Source of the DNA: Desulfovibrio sp. G11
Lineage (GTDB): Bacteria > Desulfobacterota > Desulfovibrionia > Desulfovibrionales > Desulfovibrionaceae
Assembly (NCBI RefSeq): GCF_900243745.1
Contig: NZ_LT984798.1
Span: 3,352,441 to 3,416,440 of the forward strand
Direction of reading: 5' to 3'
DNA length: 64,000 nucleotides
The notes under the pieces are model-generated. The model was not told the origin of the DNA. It saw only the letters and a program-made list of their open reading frames with translations, and did not search any database. Made by a program: the position numbers and the translations under genes. Shown piece by piece: positions 42,173 to 51,802 of the stretch (its first letter is position 1; the number at the start of each line of letters is the position of its first letter).

Positions 42173-43448
42173 ACAAAGAAAACGCCAAGCCCGCAAAACT
42201 CCAGTCACTATTGCCCGTGAGTGCAGCTGTCAACCCCATCAGGCCCCCGCCAAGAATGGCCACAGCCATGCCCCAGGGCCTGAACTGCACCTTGCCATGC
42301 AGCAACATGCCTATAAAAACCGGCGGCACAACGCCACAAACATAAATATCGTTTGCCATAAGCAGCAAAGCAAGAATCCCTCTACCGGGCAGCGCCAGGA
42401 CAAGTCCCATCAAACCGAGAAAAATCAAGCAGATGCGGCATATTTTCACACCGGGTTTACGCAAAATATCATTGCTGCACACAGAGGCGGCAGTGATCAG
42501 GCATGAATCCGCAGCAGAAAAAATGGCGCTGAAAATGCCCAGCAGAATGAGTGTGGCAGCCCACGCTGGCAGATGGGACAAAAGGGCCGTGGTCAATACC
42601 TGTTCCGGCGGTGTTCCCGCAGGAACCAGGTCTCGGCAGGATATGCCGAGAATAACTATAAGGGCTGCGGTAAACGTCAGCCCCACAGCAGCCATCAAGC
42701 CTCCTTTGCGGGCGGCGTGTTCATCGCGGGCGCTGAGCATTCTGCCGAAAAGCATGGGGCATACCACGTAGCTGCCGCCGAGAATGCAAAGAAAATAACG
42801 CAGTTTTGATGCGGGGAACTGCTCATTGAGAACTTCAACCTGCACGGCAGTAATGGCCTCGCCGCCGCCCAGATGCAGTGTAAGCAGCAAGGCCGTCAGC
42901 AAGGACAAGAGCAGAATGCCGAACTGCCAGATATCCGTCTTCATTACTGAAGCCTGCCCCCCGGCCAGAGTATGTCCCACAAGCACAGCCGCCCCCACAA
43001 GCATAGCTACATTTTTGTCAATCCCCGCCAACGGCGCAATAATTGTAGCCAGTGCGCTGAACTGGGCTGCCAGGATCGCCAGCCATGCCGTCACGATAAT
43101 GACCGATGCCAGCGGACGGCTGGGCGCGCCAAGAAATGTGGTGAGCATTTCCGGCATGGTTATGGCCCCGCTGCGGCGTACCTTACGGGCCAGAAAAAGA
43201 CTCAGCAAGACAAGGCCCGCTGCACCGGACAAAAGCCACCATATGGCCGGAGTTCCCACTTGCCAGGCCAGTCCGGCCATGCCCATAGTGGCCGATCCCC
43301 CCACGCACGAAGCAACAATGGACAGGGCAACCACGTTGGCGGAGCTGCGCCGGCCATTGACAAAGTACGTTTCCTTATCGGGGGCGCGCCGCGCCGTAAT
43401 CCAGGCCAGAAGAAACAGTACCGCAATATAGATCAGAAGAAATATCAC
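42093..43448 (-). CDS. Sodium:solute symporter (SSS family)
   Basis: 451 residues and about 13 hydrophobic helices. Family motifs: ETYFVNGRRSSANVVALSIV and SCVGGSATMGMAGLAW in the first helices, SVMKTDIWQFGILLLSLL mid-protein (the SSS signature region), and LIPAGT-like loop followed by IFSAIFSAADSCLITAAS. It starts at GTG 43448, which overlaps the bioDA stop as GTGA. It is therefore translated with the biotin genes. The substrate may be a biotin precursor such as pimelate or a vitamin, by context only; sequence resembles pantothenate or proline carriers in general outline. Confidence 0.85.
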   Translation of the reverse strand: MIFLLIYIAVLFLLAWITARRAPDKETYFVNGRRSSANVVALSIVASCVGGSATMGMAGLAWQVGTPAIWWLLSGAAGLVLLSLFLARKVRRSGAITMPEMLTTFLGAPSRPLASVIIVTAWLAILAAQFSALATIIAPLAGIDKNVAMLVGAAVLVGHTLAGGQASVMKTDIWQFGILLLSLLTALLLTLHLGGGEAITAVQVEVLNEQFPASKLRYFLCILGGSYVVCPMLFGRMLSARDEHAARKGGLMAAVGLTFTAALIVILGISCRDLVPAGTPPEQVLTTALLSHLPAWAATLILLGIFSAIFSAADSCLITAASVCSNDILRKPGVKICRICLIFLGLMGLVLALPGRGILALLLMANDIYVCGVVPPVFIGMLLHGKVQFRPWGMAVAILGGGLMGLTAALTGNSDWSFAGLAFSLFMSLVAARRSPQSVEKEAEVQAGHGI

Positions 43449-45568
43449 GACAAATGCGCCCCCTGGCGCAGGGCTTCCTCTACCGCAGCACACAGCCGGA
43501 GTGTATCCCCGGCGGGAGTCACATAAGGCGGCATAAGGTAGATAAGCCGGTTAAAGGGACGCAGCCACACCCCCTGATCCACAAAAAAAGCCTGTAGCGT
43601 GCGCGTGTTGACAGGCTCCTTCATCTCCACCACCCCTATTGCGCCCAACACACGAACATGGGCCACGCCGGGCATATCCCTGCACGGGGCAAGACCTGTG
43701 CGCAGGTCGCGCTCAATATCTCCCACCTGTTGCCGCCATCTGCCGGAAGAAAGCAGGTCCAGACTGGCCCCCGCCACAGCGCAGGCCAGAGCATTGGCCA
43801 TGAAGGTAGGCCCGTGCATGAACACCCCGCCATCCCGGCAGATGCCCTCGGCAACACGCTTGTTGCAGACTGTGGCGGCAAGGGTGAGTACCCCCCCCGT
43901 AAGAGCTTTGCCGCAGCAAAGGATATCCGGACTGATGCCGGCCCATTCAGCCGCGAACATTTTGCCCGTGCGTCCGAAGCCAGTGGCAATTTCATCAAAG
44001 ATAAGCAGCGTATCGGCATCGCGGCACAACTGCGCCAACCCGCGCAGATACTCCGGATGATAAAACCACATGCCCCCTGCTCCCTGTACCACAGGCTCAA
44101 GAATAACGGCAGCGATCTTTTTGCCGTGCTGTTCAAGCATCTGACGAGCATTGTCCAGACTGGCCGGGTCAAAGGGCTGATCAAATCCGCAGGAAGGCTG
44201 CTCCATAAAAAGCTGACGAGGCAGCATGCCTGCAAACAGACCGTGCATACCGGTCACAGGATCACATACAGACATGGCCCCGATAGTATCACCGTGATAG
44301 CCGCCGCGCGGAGTCAGAAAACAGGTACGCCCGGTTTCCCCCCGGGCATACTGGTATTGCAGCGCCATTTTGAGAGCAACGTCAACGGCTACAGAGCCGG
44401 AATCGGAAAAAAAGACGCGCTCAAGACCTTCGGGCATAAGCCCGAGCAGCCTTTCGGCCAATGCCACGGCAGGCTCATGCGTAAGCCCCCCGAACATGAC
44501 GTGAGGCATGCGCCCGGCCTGTACGCGCAGGGCGTCAAGCAGGTGCGGGTTGTTGTAACCGTGCACAGCCGCCCACCACGAAGACATGCCGTCCACAAGC
44601 TCTCTGCCGTCTGCCAGAACAATACGGTTTGCCCAGGTGCGTCGCACGGCATTAAGCGGAGGAAAATCCAGGGCTGAGGCATAAGGATGCCAGACTGCTG
44701 CCCTGTCCCTGCGTACCAGATTCTGCTCTTCCGAAGATGCCTGCCCGCCGGCGAGGGCAGGTTCGGACCATGCCTGAGCCATGCGCAAGGCCACAGGAGT
44801 CAACAAACGGGCCAGTTTGTCCCACCCACCTTCGTCCAGATTTTTCAGACGCGGCAATTCTACCACCGGCGCATCACTGCCGGTCCGACCAAGCCGGTGA
44901 CGCAGAATACGGGCGTTGTCCGCCAGCATGGCTGCGGTATCAACTCCGGGACATCCGGCATCGGGGTCGACCGAAGGAACAAGCGCAAGCCCTGCCAGTT
45001 CAAGCCCGCTGTGACGCAGCGCATCAATGGAAAGAAGAATATGGTTCAGGCAGCCAAGGTAGTTGCCGCCCACAAGAAAAACAGGCAAGCCCAGAACTGC
45101 CATAAGATCCAGCATATCTTCATCTTCGTTGAGCGGCACACGCAGGCCGCCTGCTCCTTCCAGCAAAAGGGCCCGGGCCGGAACAGTCGCCCAGTGGGCA
45201 AGAATATCCCCACGCAGGCTCATGCAATCCAATTTTTTTCCTTCCCGCGCAGCGGCAAGGTGTGGTGAGGCGGGCAGTTCAAAACAATGCAGCATTGCCG
45301 CAGGCTGCAGTCTGCCTGTGGAGGCGACTCCCGCCACTGCGGCTGTATACACGGCCGCATCAGATTGTGCTGAAACGGCATGTGCGCTTGCAGGAATCCC
45401 TGTCTGCACCGGTTTGACAGCCTGAACGGGCATACGCATCTGCCGCAAGGCGCGCAACAAAGCGCCAGCGCACACTGTTTTACCCACGTCCGTACCTGAT
45501 CCCGCCACAAAAACGCCGCGCAAAGGTTCGCACATGTGGCCAGGGCAACATTTTTCAACAGTTGTGGT
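43445..45568 (-). CDS. bioDA: Fused dethiobiotin synthetase / DAPA aminotransferase (BioD-BioA)
   Basis: 707 residues. The N-terminal 230 are BioD (P-loop VAGSGTDVGKT at about 22-32, then AVKPVQTG and LLEGAGGLRVPL), which closes the ureido ring of dethiobiotin. The C-terminal 430 are BioA, a class III PLP aminotransferase (VWHPYASAL, then VDGMSSWWAAVHGYNNP, FDEIATGFGRTG and the PLP lysine in CCGKALTGG near 555), making DAPA from KAPA. GTG 45568 is preferred: GGAGG lies 6 bases before it, inside the end of bioB. The in-frame ATG at 45535 lacks a site. The fusion joins consecutive steps of the pathway. Confidence 0.94.
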   Translation of the reverse strand, partial: TTTVEKCCPGHMCEPLRGVFVAGSGTDVGKTVCAGALLRALRQMRMPVQAVKPVQTGIPASAHAVSAQSDAAVYTAAVAGVASTGRLQPAAMLHCFELPASPHLAAAREGKKLDCMSLRGDILAHWATVPARALLLEGAGGLRVPLNEDEDMLDLMAVLGLPVFLVGGNYLGCLNHILLSIDALRHSGLELAGLALVPSVDPDAGCPGVDTAAMLADNARILRHRLGRTGSDAPVVELPRLKNLDEGGWDKLARLLTPVALRMAQAWSEPALAGGQASSEEQNLVRRDRAAVWHPYASALDFPPLNAVRRTWANRIVLADGRELVDGMSSWWAAVHGYNNPHLLDALRVQAGRMPHVMFGGLTHEPAVALAERLLGLMPEGLERVFFSDSGSVAVDVALKMALQYQYARGETGRTCFLTPRGGYHGDTIGAMSVCDPVTGMHGLFAGMLPRQLFMEQPSCGFDQPFDPASLDNARQMLEQHGKKIAAVILEPVVQGAGGMWFYHPEYLRGLAQLCRDADTLLIFDEIATGFGRTGKMFAAEWAGISPDILCCGKALTGGVLTLAATVCNKRVAEGICRDGGVFMHGPTFMANALACAVAGASLDLLSSGRWRQQVGDIERDLRTGLAPCRDMPGVAHVRVLGAIGVVEMKEPVNTRTLQAFFVDQGVWLRPFNRLIYLMPPYVTPAGDTLRLCAAVEEALRQGAHLS

Positions 45569-46505
45569 CACAATCAACCTCCAGACCAAGAGAATCAATC
45601 ATGGCAAGATCATCAACCAGGCCGCGGCCCTGAGTAGTCAGGTAATCGCCAGTCATCAGAGCATTCGCCCCGGCTGCAAAAATTTCTTTCTGCCGCGCCC
45701 CTAGCACCAGCGGTCGGCCTCCGCAGATGCGCAAGGTAGCCGTGGGCAGTATGTGCCTGAAAACAGCCACAATGCGCAAGGCTTCTCCGGCTGTAAGCGG
45801 CGGCTGGCCCGCGAGCGGCGTTTCCGGGTGAGGATGCAGAAAATTCATGGGCACATGCGTCACCCCCAGCGACTTGAGGGCAAAAGCAAAGTCTATACGG
45901 TCACGCCAGCTTTCTCCAAGGCCGAACAGGCCACCTGTGCAGGCCGTCATACCTGCGCCGAACACACGTTCCACCGTTGCTTTGCGCTGGTCCCATGTTT
46001 GTGTGGTACAGATGCTGGGATAATACCGGCGGGAAGTTTCAAGATTATGGTGATATCGGTCAAGACCGATATCCATCAATTGTGCAAGCTGAACGGCAGA
46101 AAGCTTGCCCAGGGATGCACAAACACGTTTGAGTACATACTCCGGCAGGGAGCGCAGCACTCCCAGCAAACGGTCAAATTCCTCACCGCTAAGTGCCCCG
46201 CCACTGGTAACCACACCTATGTGCGCTACGGGTTGCGTGGCCAGCGCCAGGATTCGCCCTCGCAGCTCATCGTCGGGCAAAAGGGAAAAGGTTTCAATTG
46301 GGGTATGGTTATGTTTGCTCTGTGAACAAAAACGGCAATCCATGCCACAGTTGCCGCTACGTGCATTGATGATGGCACAAAGCGTTATCCTGTTGTCAAA
46401 AGTCGCTCTGCGCAATTGCGTAGCTCCGACAAAAAGCTCATCTTCCGGAAGCGATACAAGCTTCAGTGCCTCGGCGGGATTTGCCGCCGTATAAAGTTCT
46501 GTCAT
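45555..46505 (-). CDS. bioB: Biotin synthase
   Basis: 316 residues; a radical-SAM enzyme that inserts sulfur into dethiobiotin. The 4Fe-4S motif is Cys53-x3-Cys57-x2-Cys60 (GNCGMDCRFC). The 2Fe-2S-type ligands and BioB blocks follow (VTSGGALSGEEFDRLLGVL, YHHNLETSRRYYP, GGLFGLGESW). The family Arg in LRICGGRPL is also present. Start at ATG 46505, since similarity begins there; the frame extends upstream. Its stop overlaps the bioDA start by 14 bp, giving a coupled bioB-bioDA-symporter operon. bioF and the pimeloyl genes are not in the window. Confidence 0.95.
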   Translation of the reverse strand: MTELYTAANPAEALKLVSLPEDELFVGATQLRRATFDNRITLCAIINARSGNCGMDCRFCSQSKHNHTPIETFSLLPDDELRGRILALATQPVAHIGVVTSGGALSGEEFDRLLGVLRSLPEYVLKRVCASLGKLSAVQLAQLMDIGLDRYHHNLETSRRYYPSICTTQTWDQRKATVERVFGAGMTACTGGLFGLGESWRDRIDFAFALKSLGVTHVPMNFLHPHPETPLAGQPPLTAGEALRIVAVFRHILPTATLRICGGRPLVLGARQKEIFAAGANALMTGDYLTTQGRGLVDDLAMIDSLGLEVDCDHNC

Positions 46506-46572
46506 AACCCGATCCTGGGAATCTGAAGACGGCGAACAGCCTGCCTGCGCCGCGCCTCGCAGCAATTAGAGC

Positions 46573-46600
46573 AATTAACGCTTCAAATGATTGTTTAACG
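46573..46600 (-). promoter_or_regulatory. Possible BirA-type operator before bioB
   Basis: Read on the minus strand, two GTTAA half-sites (GTTAAAC and GCGTTAAT) lie 15 bases apart, about 70 bp before the bioB start. BirA operators have inverted half-sites with similar spacing, but the match is weak. The remaining 46601-46883 has no supported gene. Confidence 0.25.
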
Positions 46601-46883
46601 GTCGGCAAAAAGGCGCATCCGAAAAACTGCCAAGCCAGATTACGTTACCCTGCCCTGCGCGGTGTTAGCGGATGCCCGCAGCCAGATATTTTGCAGCTTC
46701 AACCGTTGCTCCAAGAAGCTACGGACAAAGTTGCCTCTTCATTTATTTGCGCGGTTGAAGCACGAGTGAGCATTGCAAAAAGCAGTATGCATACATTTTC
46801 AAACTATTATGCTCCGGACCATAAACCCTTACGCCACGGACCGCCGCGCCACAACGACACTGCCCGGCCTGGCTGCAGGATAC

Positions 46884-46906
46884 AAAAAGCCCGCCTGACG
46901 GCGGGC
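46884..46906 (-). terminator. Terminator of the MucR-family gene
   Basis: On the minus strand GCCCGCC and GGCGGGC pair around a 4-base loop and run into TTTTT. It lies 14 bp after the stop. Confidence 0.85.
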
Positions 46907-46919
46907 CGATAAGCAAATG

Positions 46920-47318
46920 CTATTGGGCTTTACGCCTCTTTTCCCACAATTTCATGTCTTTCATTTTTTTGCGGCGCTCACGCTGAAGAGCCTTGCAAAC
47001 AAGGGGGGCATCCTTCTTGAAACCCCATTTTTCGCGGTATTCGGCAGTCGTCATATCATGACCGGCGAGATGACGCTTGGTCAGAATCTTGAAGCTCTTG
47101 CCACATTCAAGGCAGGTGACGGACTTTTCCTTGACGGACTTGCGGCCTTCCTGAGCCATTTCCGCACTGTCCATTTCGGAAGGAGCTTCACCTTCGGCAA
47201 CAGCGCGGATGCCGAGAGCGACCTTTTGTATAAAGGTTGCGATCTCTTCTTCGCTCATCACGCGCACACCAGCTTGTGCCCTGGTAATTTCCAGGGCTTC
47301 TTTCAAATAATCGTCCAT
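46920..47318 (-). CDS. MucR/Ros-family zinc-finger transcriptional regulator
   Basis: 132 residues. The single Cys2-His2-type finger reads CLECGKSFKILTKRHLAGHD (residues about 68-87), followed by the MTTAEYREKWGFKKDAPLVC block that is constant in the Ros/MucR family. The N-terminus is helical and acidic (oligomerisation region), the C-terminus strongly basic (RERRKKMKDMKLWEKRRK). Such proteins bind AT-rich DNA and repress surface or exopolysaccharide genes, somewhat like H-NS. Several paralogues per genome are normal in Desulfovibrio. The AT-rich leader at 47319-47574 could hold its own target sites. Confidence 0.92.
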   Translation of the reverse strand: MDDYLKEALEITRAQAGVRVMSEEEIATFIQKVALGIRAVAEGEAPSEMDSAEMAQEGRKSVKEKSVTCLECGKSFKILTKRHLAGHDMTTAEYREKWGFKKDAPLVCKALQRERRKKMKDMKLWEKRRKAQ

Positions 47319-47574
47319 AATTACCCCTTATGGTCATCTTAATGATCCGCTGAATACGCACTGTAAAAGGCGCATTTGTTTTCAAAACAGATCAGTTTTT
47401 TTAAATCCAGAGTTCCAATTGGCAGAACATACACATGCCTTATTATTTCGTCAATGTAGCAATGCCCATAAAAAAAAACATTTTACAAACATTATTATAG
47501 GTATTTGAAGCAGTTTTTTACTTTTGCCGCGCCATAGACCAAAATTTTATGCGCCACTAGTATCTTTAACTTAC

Positions 47575-47610
47575 AACGGCCGCCCAAAACACATGTTTTG
47601 GACGGCCGTT
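47575..47610 (-). terminator. Hairpin after the lipoprotein gene
   Basis: AACGGCCGCCCAAAACA and TGTTTTGGACGGCCGTT pair at 16 of 17 positions with a 2-base spacer. It lies 45 bp past the lipoprotein stop. Confidence 0.6.
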
Positions 47611-47654
47611 GCCATGCTGGTTGTATGCAATAAAAACTGATTATTAATAATAGA

Positions 47655-48398
47655 TCAGTTCATCTTGAAAACATCATATCTTGATGCAGTGCCAAGAAAA
47701 CGTTGATCCATAAACTGCCAGCGCACATTTTGCATATACGGGTCAGCAAGGCCTTTCAGGTTTTCAGGAACAGGCCCCACCACAAAGGCATTGCGGGCGC
47801 GCTGTTCAAAAGCTATCAGCTGGTCAGTCTGCCCGATGGTCAGCACTTCGAGAAATTCCATCTGCGGCGGCAGCGGTTCACGATACTCAAGAATAATCTT
47901 GTCGGCATTGAAGTTAAACCGTGAGGTAAAGCTGCGCACAAGCCAGCGCACCGGGGGCCCGTCCGGCTGTACACCGGCCAGCAGGGCAAAAGGATCACGC
48001 GAGCTGTCCGCGATGAAAGTGCAGGCGACAAATGTTGTATCGCCTATAACCTCATTGGCCTGATCCACACTGAAGGGCGGCGTGGAGTCGCTGTTCCAGT
48101 ACCAGCCCTGCGACAGTTCAACCTGGGCTACGATAGCCAAGGACGAGCGCGGCTGCCCCTGACCATAAGCCGCCATCCAGACCGACACCGGCAGGCCGCC
48201 CATAACACCGGTCCAGTCCAGGTTGACCTGCCCCTGGCCTCCGGCAATAAGCGGCATATCCTTGACTCCCAGACTGATGGCCGGACGGGCGGTGGATACA
48301 TAGGTCGGCCCGACCATTCCCCGCTGTAGAGCGGCAGTACAGCCGGTGGTAAACACCAGCAGCAGAGCCAGAAAACAGATTTGACGCATTCTTTTCAT
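47655..48398 (-). CDS. Putative lipoprotein of a Desulfovibrio-type family
   Basis: 247 residues. A lipoprotein signal peptide is clear: RMRQICFLALLLVFTTGCTA, with lipobox Thr-Thr-Gly-Cys (Cys20). The mature part is mixed alpha/beta, with a Trp-rich segment (QGWYWNSDSTPPF) and GQTDQLIAFEQRARNAF near the C-terminus. I recall similar lipoproteins (DUF4851 type) from Desulfovibrio but cannot confirm it. It is probably anchored in the outer membrane or periplasm. The large TPR gene lies 150 bp upstream on the same strand and may share a transcript. Confidence 0.6.
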   Translation of the reverse strand: MKRMRQICFLALLLVFTTGCTAALQRGMVGPTYVSTARPAISLGVKDMPLIAGGQGQVNLDWTGVMGGLPVSVWMAAYGQGQPRSSLAIVAQVELSQGWYWNSDSTPPFSVDQANEVIGDTTFVACTFIADSSRDPFALLAGVQPDGPPVRWLVRSFTSRFNFNADKIILEYREPLPPQMEFLEVLTIGQTDQLIAFEQRARNAFVVGPVPENLKGLADPYMQNVRWQFMDQRFLGTASRYDVFKMN

Positions 48399-48548
48399 AT
48401 AATCTCCCTTCGGGTCATGCTGCCACGCAACATACGGGGCTGATGCACTATACCGGTAAGCATGCTTTCTGAAAAGCCAACAAGAGGCGGTGCGGCGCTT
48501 CTTGGACCGGTTGCCGGCACGTCAGGCAGATCGCCACGCGGCATCGAC

Positions 48549-51500
48549 CTACTGTGCAGCCGCCGGGGCGGAGGCGGCCTTTCCTTCTTCCCGAGCCTGC
48601 TCCGGCGCAGGCTGCCCGGCCTCCGAAGAACCGCCGGGCAAAAAGTTTTGCAAGTCGCGTGAAACCTCAAATGTTCGCAGTTCTCCTGCCGCCGCCTGGG
48701 CAAAAGGAGAGTTTGGATAGTTGCGTACCACATCTTCCAGCAATGCCTGAGCGCGTACCGCATCCCCGAGCTTGCGGTACAGGCGTGCCTCACGAAAGCG
48801 CAGGCCGGGATATTCTGGCGATTCGGGAGACGCGTAGGCATTATAGCGCCCCACCCACTCCAGTGCCTCCGGAACCCGGTTGGCAACTTCACTGATATCC
48901 ATAAGTGCGGCCATGGCATCCTTGATGCGCTGCGGGTCAGCCTTGTCCGAACGCTCTTCCTGAAGTCGGGTAAAAAGATCTATGACCTTACGGTTCAGTT
49001 CGTAGGAATCTTTTATATCCTTGCGCTGCTCGGCATCGCGGGCCAAAAAATATGTTGCATAGGCCCGCTGGTAAAGCGGTATGTCCTGCCGGTCGGCCAA
49101 CTGCGCCCACATGGCGAGTGCAGGCCCGGTCAGATTGAGGTTTTGTGCGGACAGCGCCAAGGCATAATCAAGCTGGTTGCGCAACTGCCTGTTCATGGGC
49201 CAGGTAGAAACCAGCTTTCCCAGATCCAGCACTTTGTCCCACGCGCCAGCCTTGAGATAACGGTTGAAAAATTCTGTAAAAGCAGCTTCGCCGTAATTGG
49301 GGTCCATAGGACTTTTCAGAAATTCTGCCATCATCCCCAGGGCTGCGGCTTCATCCCCGCGTTCCAGCATGCCCTGGGCAAGCGCGTAACGCATACGTGG
49401 GTCAAGCGCTCCATAGCGTTCACGCACCAGGGGAAAGCCATTCCATAAAATCAGGATACGCCCGTAATTGCCCTCTGCCAGTGAATTGTTCAATTCCTGC
49501 TGAAAAGACGCCCAGATAAGATCTTTGGCCTGGGGGACATTGGCGTTTTCAGGATAAGCGTCAATAAAATCAGCAGCTTTTCCCATGGCTTCTGTATATT
49601 TTTTATCCCAGTAGAGCCACATGGCCTCTTTCAGGCGGGCCAGAACAGCCGCAGGCGCGGTTCTGGAAGAAGCCGCGAGGTCAGTATATACTTTCCAGAG
49701 GGCGCCGCCCTGATCCTTTGCAAAGACCGCGCTCATTTCAGTATAGCTGATGGGTGAATCGTAGATGCCTTTTTCCGCCAGACGCAAACGGGCCACCGAG
49801 GCAGATGCCGTACCCGCAAACACCCGTTCCACATAACGATACACAAATTCAGCGCTGATCCAGCCCCCCTGACGGGCATACATATCGCCGAGGCGCAGCA
49901 AAAGCTCGTCATTACCCTCATGTCCGGGAACAAGATTGTAGTACAGCCAGTATAGGCCAAGCGCAGGCCCGGTCTTGCCGAGAGCCTCATCATTGCCCGC
50001 TTGCAAAAGCAGAAAAGACGGTTCGTCAATATAATAGCGCGGCCAGCGCTTGCTTATAAAATCGAGAATAAGTTGGGCATTTTGAAATTTTTTCTGCCTG
50101 TTGAAGGCTTCCGCCAATCCGACGGAGGCTTCCTGCAGGTAGGAAGATTCTGGGTATTTATCCAGCACCATAGAAAAGGACTGTTCTGCCCTTTCATCAA
50201 GACGTCTTTTGAGCTGTGCCTTGCCAAGAGCGGTGAACCCCTGGGCAACACCGGGATAGTCCGGGTAGCGGCGCAAAAGGGCAACAATATAACCGCCGGC
50301 ATCAACGAGGTTGCCCACATTGACATTGGCCAGCCCCAGACGCAGCAGCGCCTCGGGCACACGGGGCGAACGCAGGTTGGCGTTCATCGCTTCGCTGGTG
50401 GAGGATACAATCGCCTCATATCCTGCCAGAGGATTATCCGCATACCGCGCCCATGTGCAGTCGCTGATGTAGTACAGGGCTTTTTCAAGCATTTCCGGAT
50501 GCAGTCCCGGCAGGCTTCTGAGTTTTTCCAGCTGGGGCAGAGCTTCAATATACTTGCGTTCACGGATAAGCCTTTCGGCTTCTTCCATAACGATTTCCGG
50601 ATTAATGGGCCTGGGAACGGGATTTCCCTGCTCGTCCACATAGATTACCGGGCGTTCCTCCGGCGCCTTGGATACTTCTTCTTCGGGCTGCCGGGCAGCG
50701 GGAATCCCCACGGTCTGCTCGTTGACCTTGCCGGAGACAGTACCAGCCTCAGAACGCTTCCCTTGTCCGGACGTGGCCGGATCAGAAGCAGCCGTTCCTC
50801 CCGGCGTAGCTGCGACTCCTGCAGAGGACGCATTCCGCACGGAACCGGAGACAACAGCCCCCCCAGCCGCCGCAGGGCTTACAGACTGATGACCAGTATC
50901 AGGCGTACTTCCTGCGCCGGGGGAAGTTCGCCCCGCCTCCATCTGCCTTCCGGCAGCAGGATCAATGGCGGCGTCTTTACCGACAGGTGTATCACCAGTT
51001 TCGCGGGCCGCTCCCTGCTCTCGTTCTCCGGTCAGGGGGGCGGCGCCATCCGGCTTCACAGGCTGTGTTACGGTTGAAAGCGCCCTGCTTTCCGGCCAGT
51101 CTTCGGGACCGCCGGTATTTACCTTGCCAACCACCGCCTGCCGCCCCGTCGGGCTGCTCGGGCCGCCTTGTACAGCAGATTCACGGGAGGCCGCATGAGC
51201 TTCAGAGAGCGGCCAGAAACTCCAGAAGCCGCCCACAGGTTTTTTTTTCGGAAACGCCTGCGCACCACGAGGCAGCCCGGCGGCAAAAAACTCTATATCC
51301 AGCCTGTCCGGAGCAGGTCGGCGCACAATGCTCGATGCCTGGGTGGAAAGCTCAACGTGCAACTGGCCACTGACAAGTTCTACAGCTTTGACAAGCGCCC
51401 CCATGGCGGGCGCATGCCCGGCCCGGACCAGCGGAGACAAAGGTGCGTCTGAAGAGTTAATGTAAAAAATTAACTTTCTGTCACCCGCAGAGACCATCTC

Positions 51501-51734
51501 TGTCTCCTGCACAGGAGCATCAAAGTGCAAACGCAGCTTCTCAACCCCTGTTCCCGGCGAAAACCAGCTCCAGGTGAGCGCCTGCGCAGAAGACGGAGCA
51601 AAAAAAACCATGCTCAGCAACAGGAAAAAAAAGACGGGTATACGACTCTGCCGAAAGAAGAAACGGCTGATGCTTAGGATTGCGCCGGTATGGGCGGAAG
51701 GTTGAATACGGCCTGTGCCGGTAAAAAAAATCAT
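48549..51734 (-). CDS. Large secreted TPR-repeat protein
   Basis: About 1061 residues. A signal peptide or anchor lies at about residues 30-55 (RIPVFFFLLLSMVFFAPSSA, cut near AQA), so the true start may be further inside; ATG 51734 is used, with GTG 51740 just before it. Residues 60-145 are a beta-rich AMIN-like segment (WSWFSPGTGVEKLRLHFDAP). A 200-residue Pro/Gly/Ala/Ser-rich linker follows. From about 375 to 1030 come tetratricopeptide-type helical repeats (LPQLEKLRSLPGLHPEMLEK; VAQGFTALGKAQLKRRLDER). Proteins like this organise envelope or motility complexes; role here is unknown. The sigma-54 activator gene lies just upstream on the same strand. Confidence 0.7.
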   Translation of the reverse strand: MIFFTGTGRIQPSAHTGAILSISRFFFRQSRIPVFFFLLLSMVFFAPSSAQALTWSWFSPGTGVEKLRLHFDAPVQETEMVSAGDRKLIFYINSSDAPLSPLVRAGHAPAMGALVKAVELVSGQLHVELSTQASSIVRRPAPDRLDIEFFAAGLPRGAQAFPKKKPVGGFWSFWPLSEAHAASRESAVQGGPSSPTGRQAVVGKVNTGGPEDWPESRALSTVTQPVKPDGAAPLTGEREQGAARETGDTPVGKDAAIDPAAGRQMEAGRTSPGAGSTPDTGHQSVSPAAAGGAVVSGSVRNASSAGVAATPGGTAASDPATSGQGKRSEAGTVSGKVNEQTVGIPAARQPEEEVSKAPEERPVIYVDEQGNPVPRPINPEIVMEEAERLIRERKYIEALPQLEKLRSLPGLHPEMLEKALYYISDCTWARYADNPLAGYEAIVSSTSEAMNANLRSPRVPEALLRLGLANVNVGNLVDAGGYIVALLRRYPDYPGVAQGFTALGKAQLKRRLDERAEQSFSMVLDKYPESSYLQEASVGLAEAFNRQKKFQNAQLILDFISKRWPRYYIDEPSFLLLQAGNDEALGKTGPALGLYWLYYNLVPGHEGNDELLLRLGDMYARQGGWISAEFVYRYVERVFAGTASASVARLRLAEKGIYDSPISYTEMSAVFAKDQGGALWKVYTDLAASSRTAPAAVLARLKEAMWLYWDKKYTEAMGKAADFIDAYPENANVPQAKDLIWASFQQELNNSLAEGNYGRILILWNGFPLVRERYGALDPRMRYALAQGMLERGDEAAALGMMAEFLKSPMDPNYGEAAFTEFFNRYLKAGAWDKVLDLGKLVSTWPMNRQLRNQLDYALALSAQNLNLTGPALAMWAQLADRQDIPLYQRAYATYFLARDAEQRKDIKDSYELNRKVIDLFTRLQEERSDKADPQRIKDAMAALMDISEVANRVPEALEWVGRYNAYASPESPEYPGLRFREARLYRKLGDAVRAQALLEDVVRNYPNSPFAQAAAGELRTFEVSRDLQNFLPGGSSEAGQPAPEQAREEGKAASAPAAAQ

Positions 51735-51802
51735 GTTCACGTGCGCTTCGCGAAGAGGGTTGAAAGTCAGGAACCGTTATGCGTAATGCAACATATATAC
51801 CA

